From JBBDNT01 sp040877445 (GTDB taxonomy: Bacteria; Planctomycetota; Planctomycetia; Planctomycetales; Planctomycetaceae), in NCBI GenBank assembly GCA_040877445.1, contig JBBDNT010000084.1:1-6506 (forward strand): 6,506 bases of DNA, written 5' to 3'. Position numbers and translations under genes: made by a program. The notes below the pieces were generated by a model. That model had not been told where the DNA came from and did no database searches. It was given only the letters and a program-made list of their open reading frames with translations. This document shows, piece after piece, positions 6,323 through 6,506 of this stretch (position 1 is the stretch's first letter; each line of letters begins with the position of its first letter).

Positions 6323-6350
6323 CAAGGGTGAGGGGGCTTCGGCCAGCCAG

Positions 6351-6397
6351 CGCATCGCGGCGACGCTGCCTTGATCCGCCTCCCTCACTGCGATGCG
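6351..6397. repeat. Spaced inverted repeat, 8-bp arms
   Basis: CGCATCGC at 6351-6358 and GCGATGCG at 6390-6397 are exact reverse complements separated by 31 bases. No function is evident, and arms of this length could arise by chance. Confidence 0.25.
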
Positions 6398-6438
6398 TGT
6401 GGCAATTTTCACCGGAGTGTGGAAAAAAGTCGGGTGGC

Positions 6439-6506
6439 GGGGGCGCTTCGCGCAGCGGAAGCCCCCGTCGCGCGCCACGGGGGCTTCCGCGTTGCGGAGC
6501 GCCCCC
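6439..6506. repeat. Large nested palindrome with 30-nt arms, reaching the window edge
   Basis: The arm at 6439-6468 (GGGGGCGCTTCGC... ending GGAAGCCCCCGT) is the reverse complement of 6477-6506 at 26 of 30 positions, around an eight-base centre CGCGCGCC. The inner 14 bp and outer 9 bp pair perfectly. Each arm can also fold on itself, with GGGGGC against GCCCCC, and in the right arm TCCGC against GCGGA around a GTT loop. It may therefore form one long hairpin or two small ones. It carries no T-run and no coding frame. It may continue beyond the window. A dispersed repeat is the best guess; a bidirectional terminator is an alternative. Confidence 0.7.

Noticed and set aside
6439..6506. CRISPR repeat or insertion-sequence terminal repeat
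   Set aside because: There is only one palindromic unit, no spacers, no transposase and no target-site duplication visible.

Overview
The window is GC-rich bacterial chromosome with densely packed genes. Several traits suggest a planctomycete-like Gram-negative: a large secreted beta-propeller/fibronectin protein, a PspA protein with a TYFSRLTDIV N-terminus, and few clear Shine-Dalgarno sites. That placement is inferred from protein style, because no rRNA or other marker is present.

Layout on the plus strand: the 3' end of an isocitrate dehydrogenase gene (1-255), then a complete folD (306-1175), then a two-gene cassette (1279-3281). The first cassette gene encodes a beta-class amino-group DNA methyltransferase. 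The second, joined by a GTGA stop/start overlap, encodes a protein with a textbook PD...ELK nuclease signature. Together they read as a Type II restriction-modification system whose recognition site cannot be told from sequence alone. It has no controller gene and no visible mobile-element borders.

A minus-strand gene (3302-5425) converges on the cassette with only 20 bp between stop codons. It encodes an exported 707-residue protein with a kelch-like propeller followed by three fibronectin type III domains. A 284-bp divergent region (5426-5709) separates it from a short PspA/IM30-family gene (5710-6270). This region holds a strong ribosome-binding site for the minus-strand gene, a 19-bp perfect dyad and a possible promoter for pspA.

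The last 236 bp (6271-6506) contain no gene. They hold two GC-rich inverted repeats, and the second is a large nested palindrome that reaches the window edge. The housekeeping genes (icd, folD, pspA) and the restriction-modification pair have no evident functional link. The best candidate for something undescribed is the restriction-modification pair, whose methyltransferase has atypical motif IV (DGPYG) and motif I (WEPFGG) sequences. The repeats near the right end are the second.
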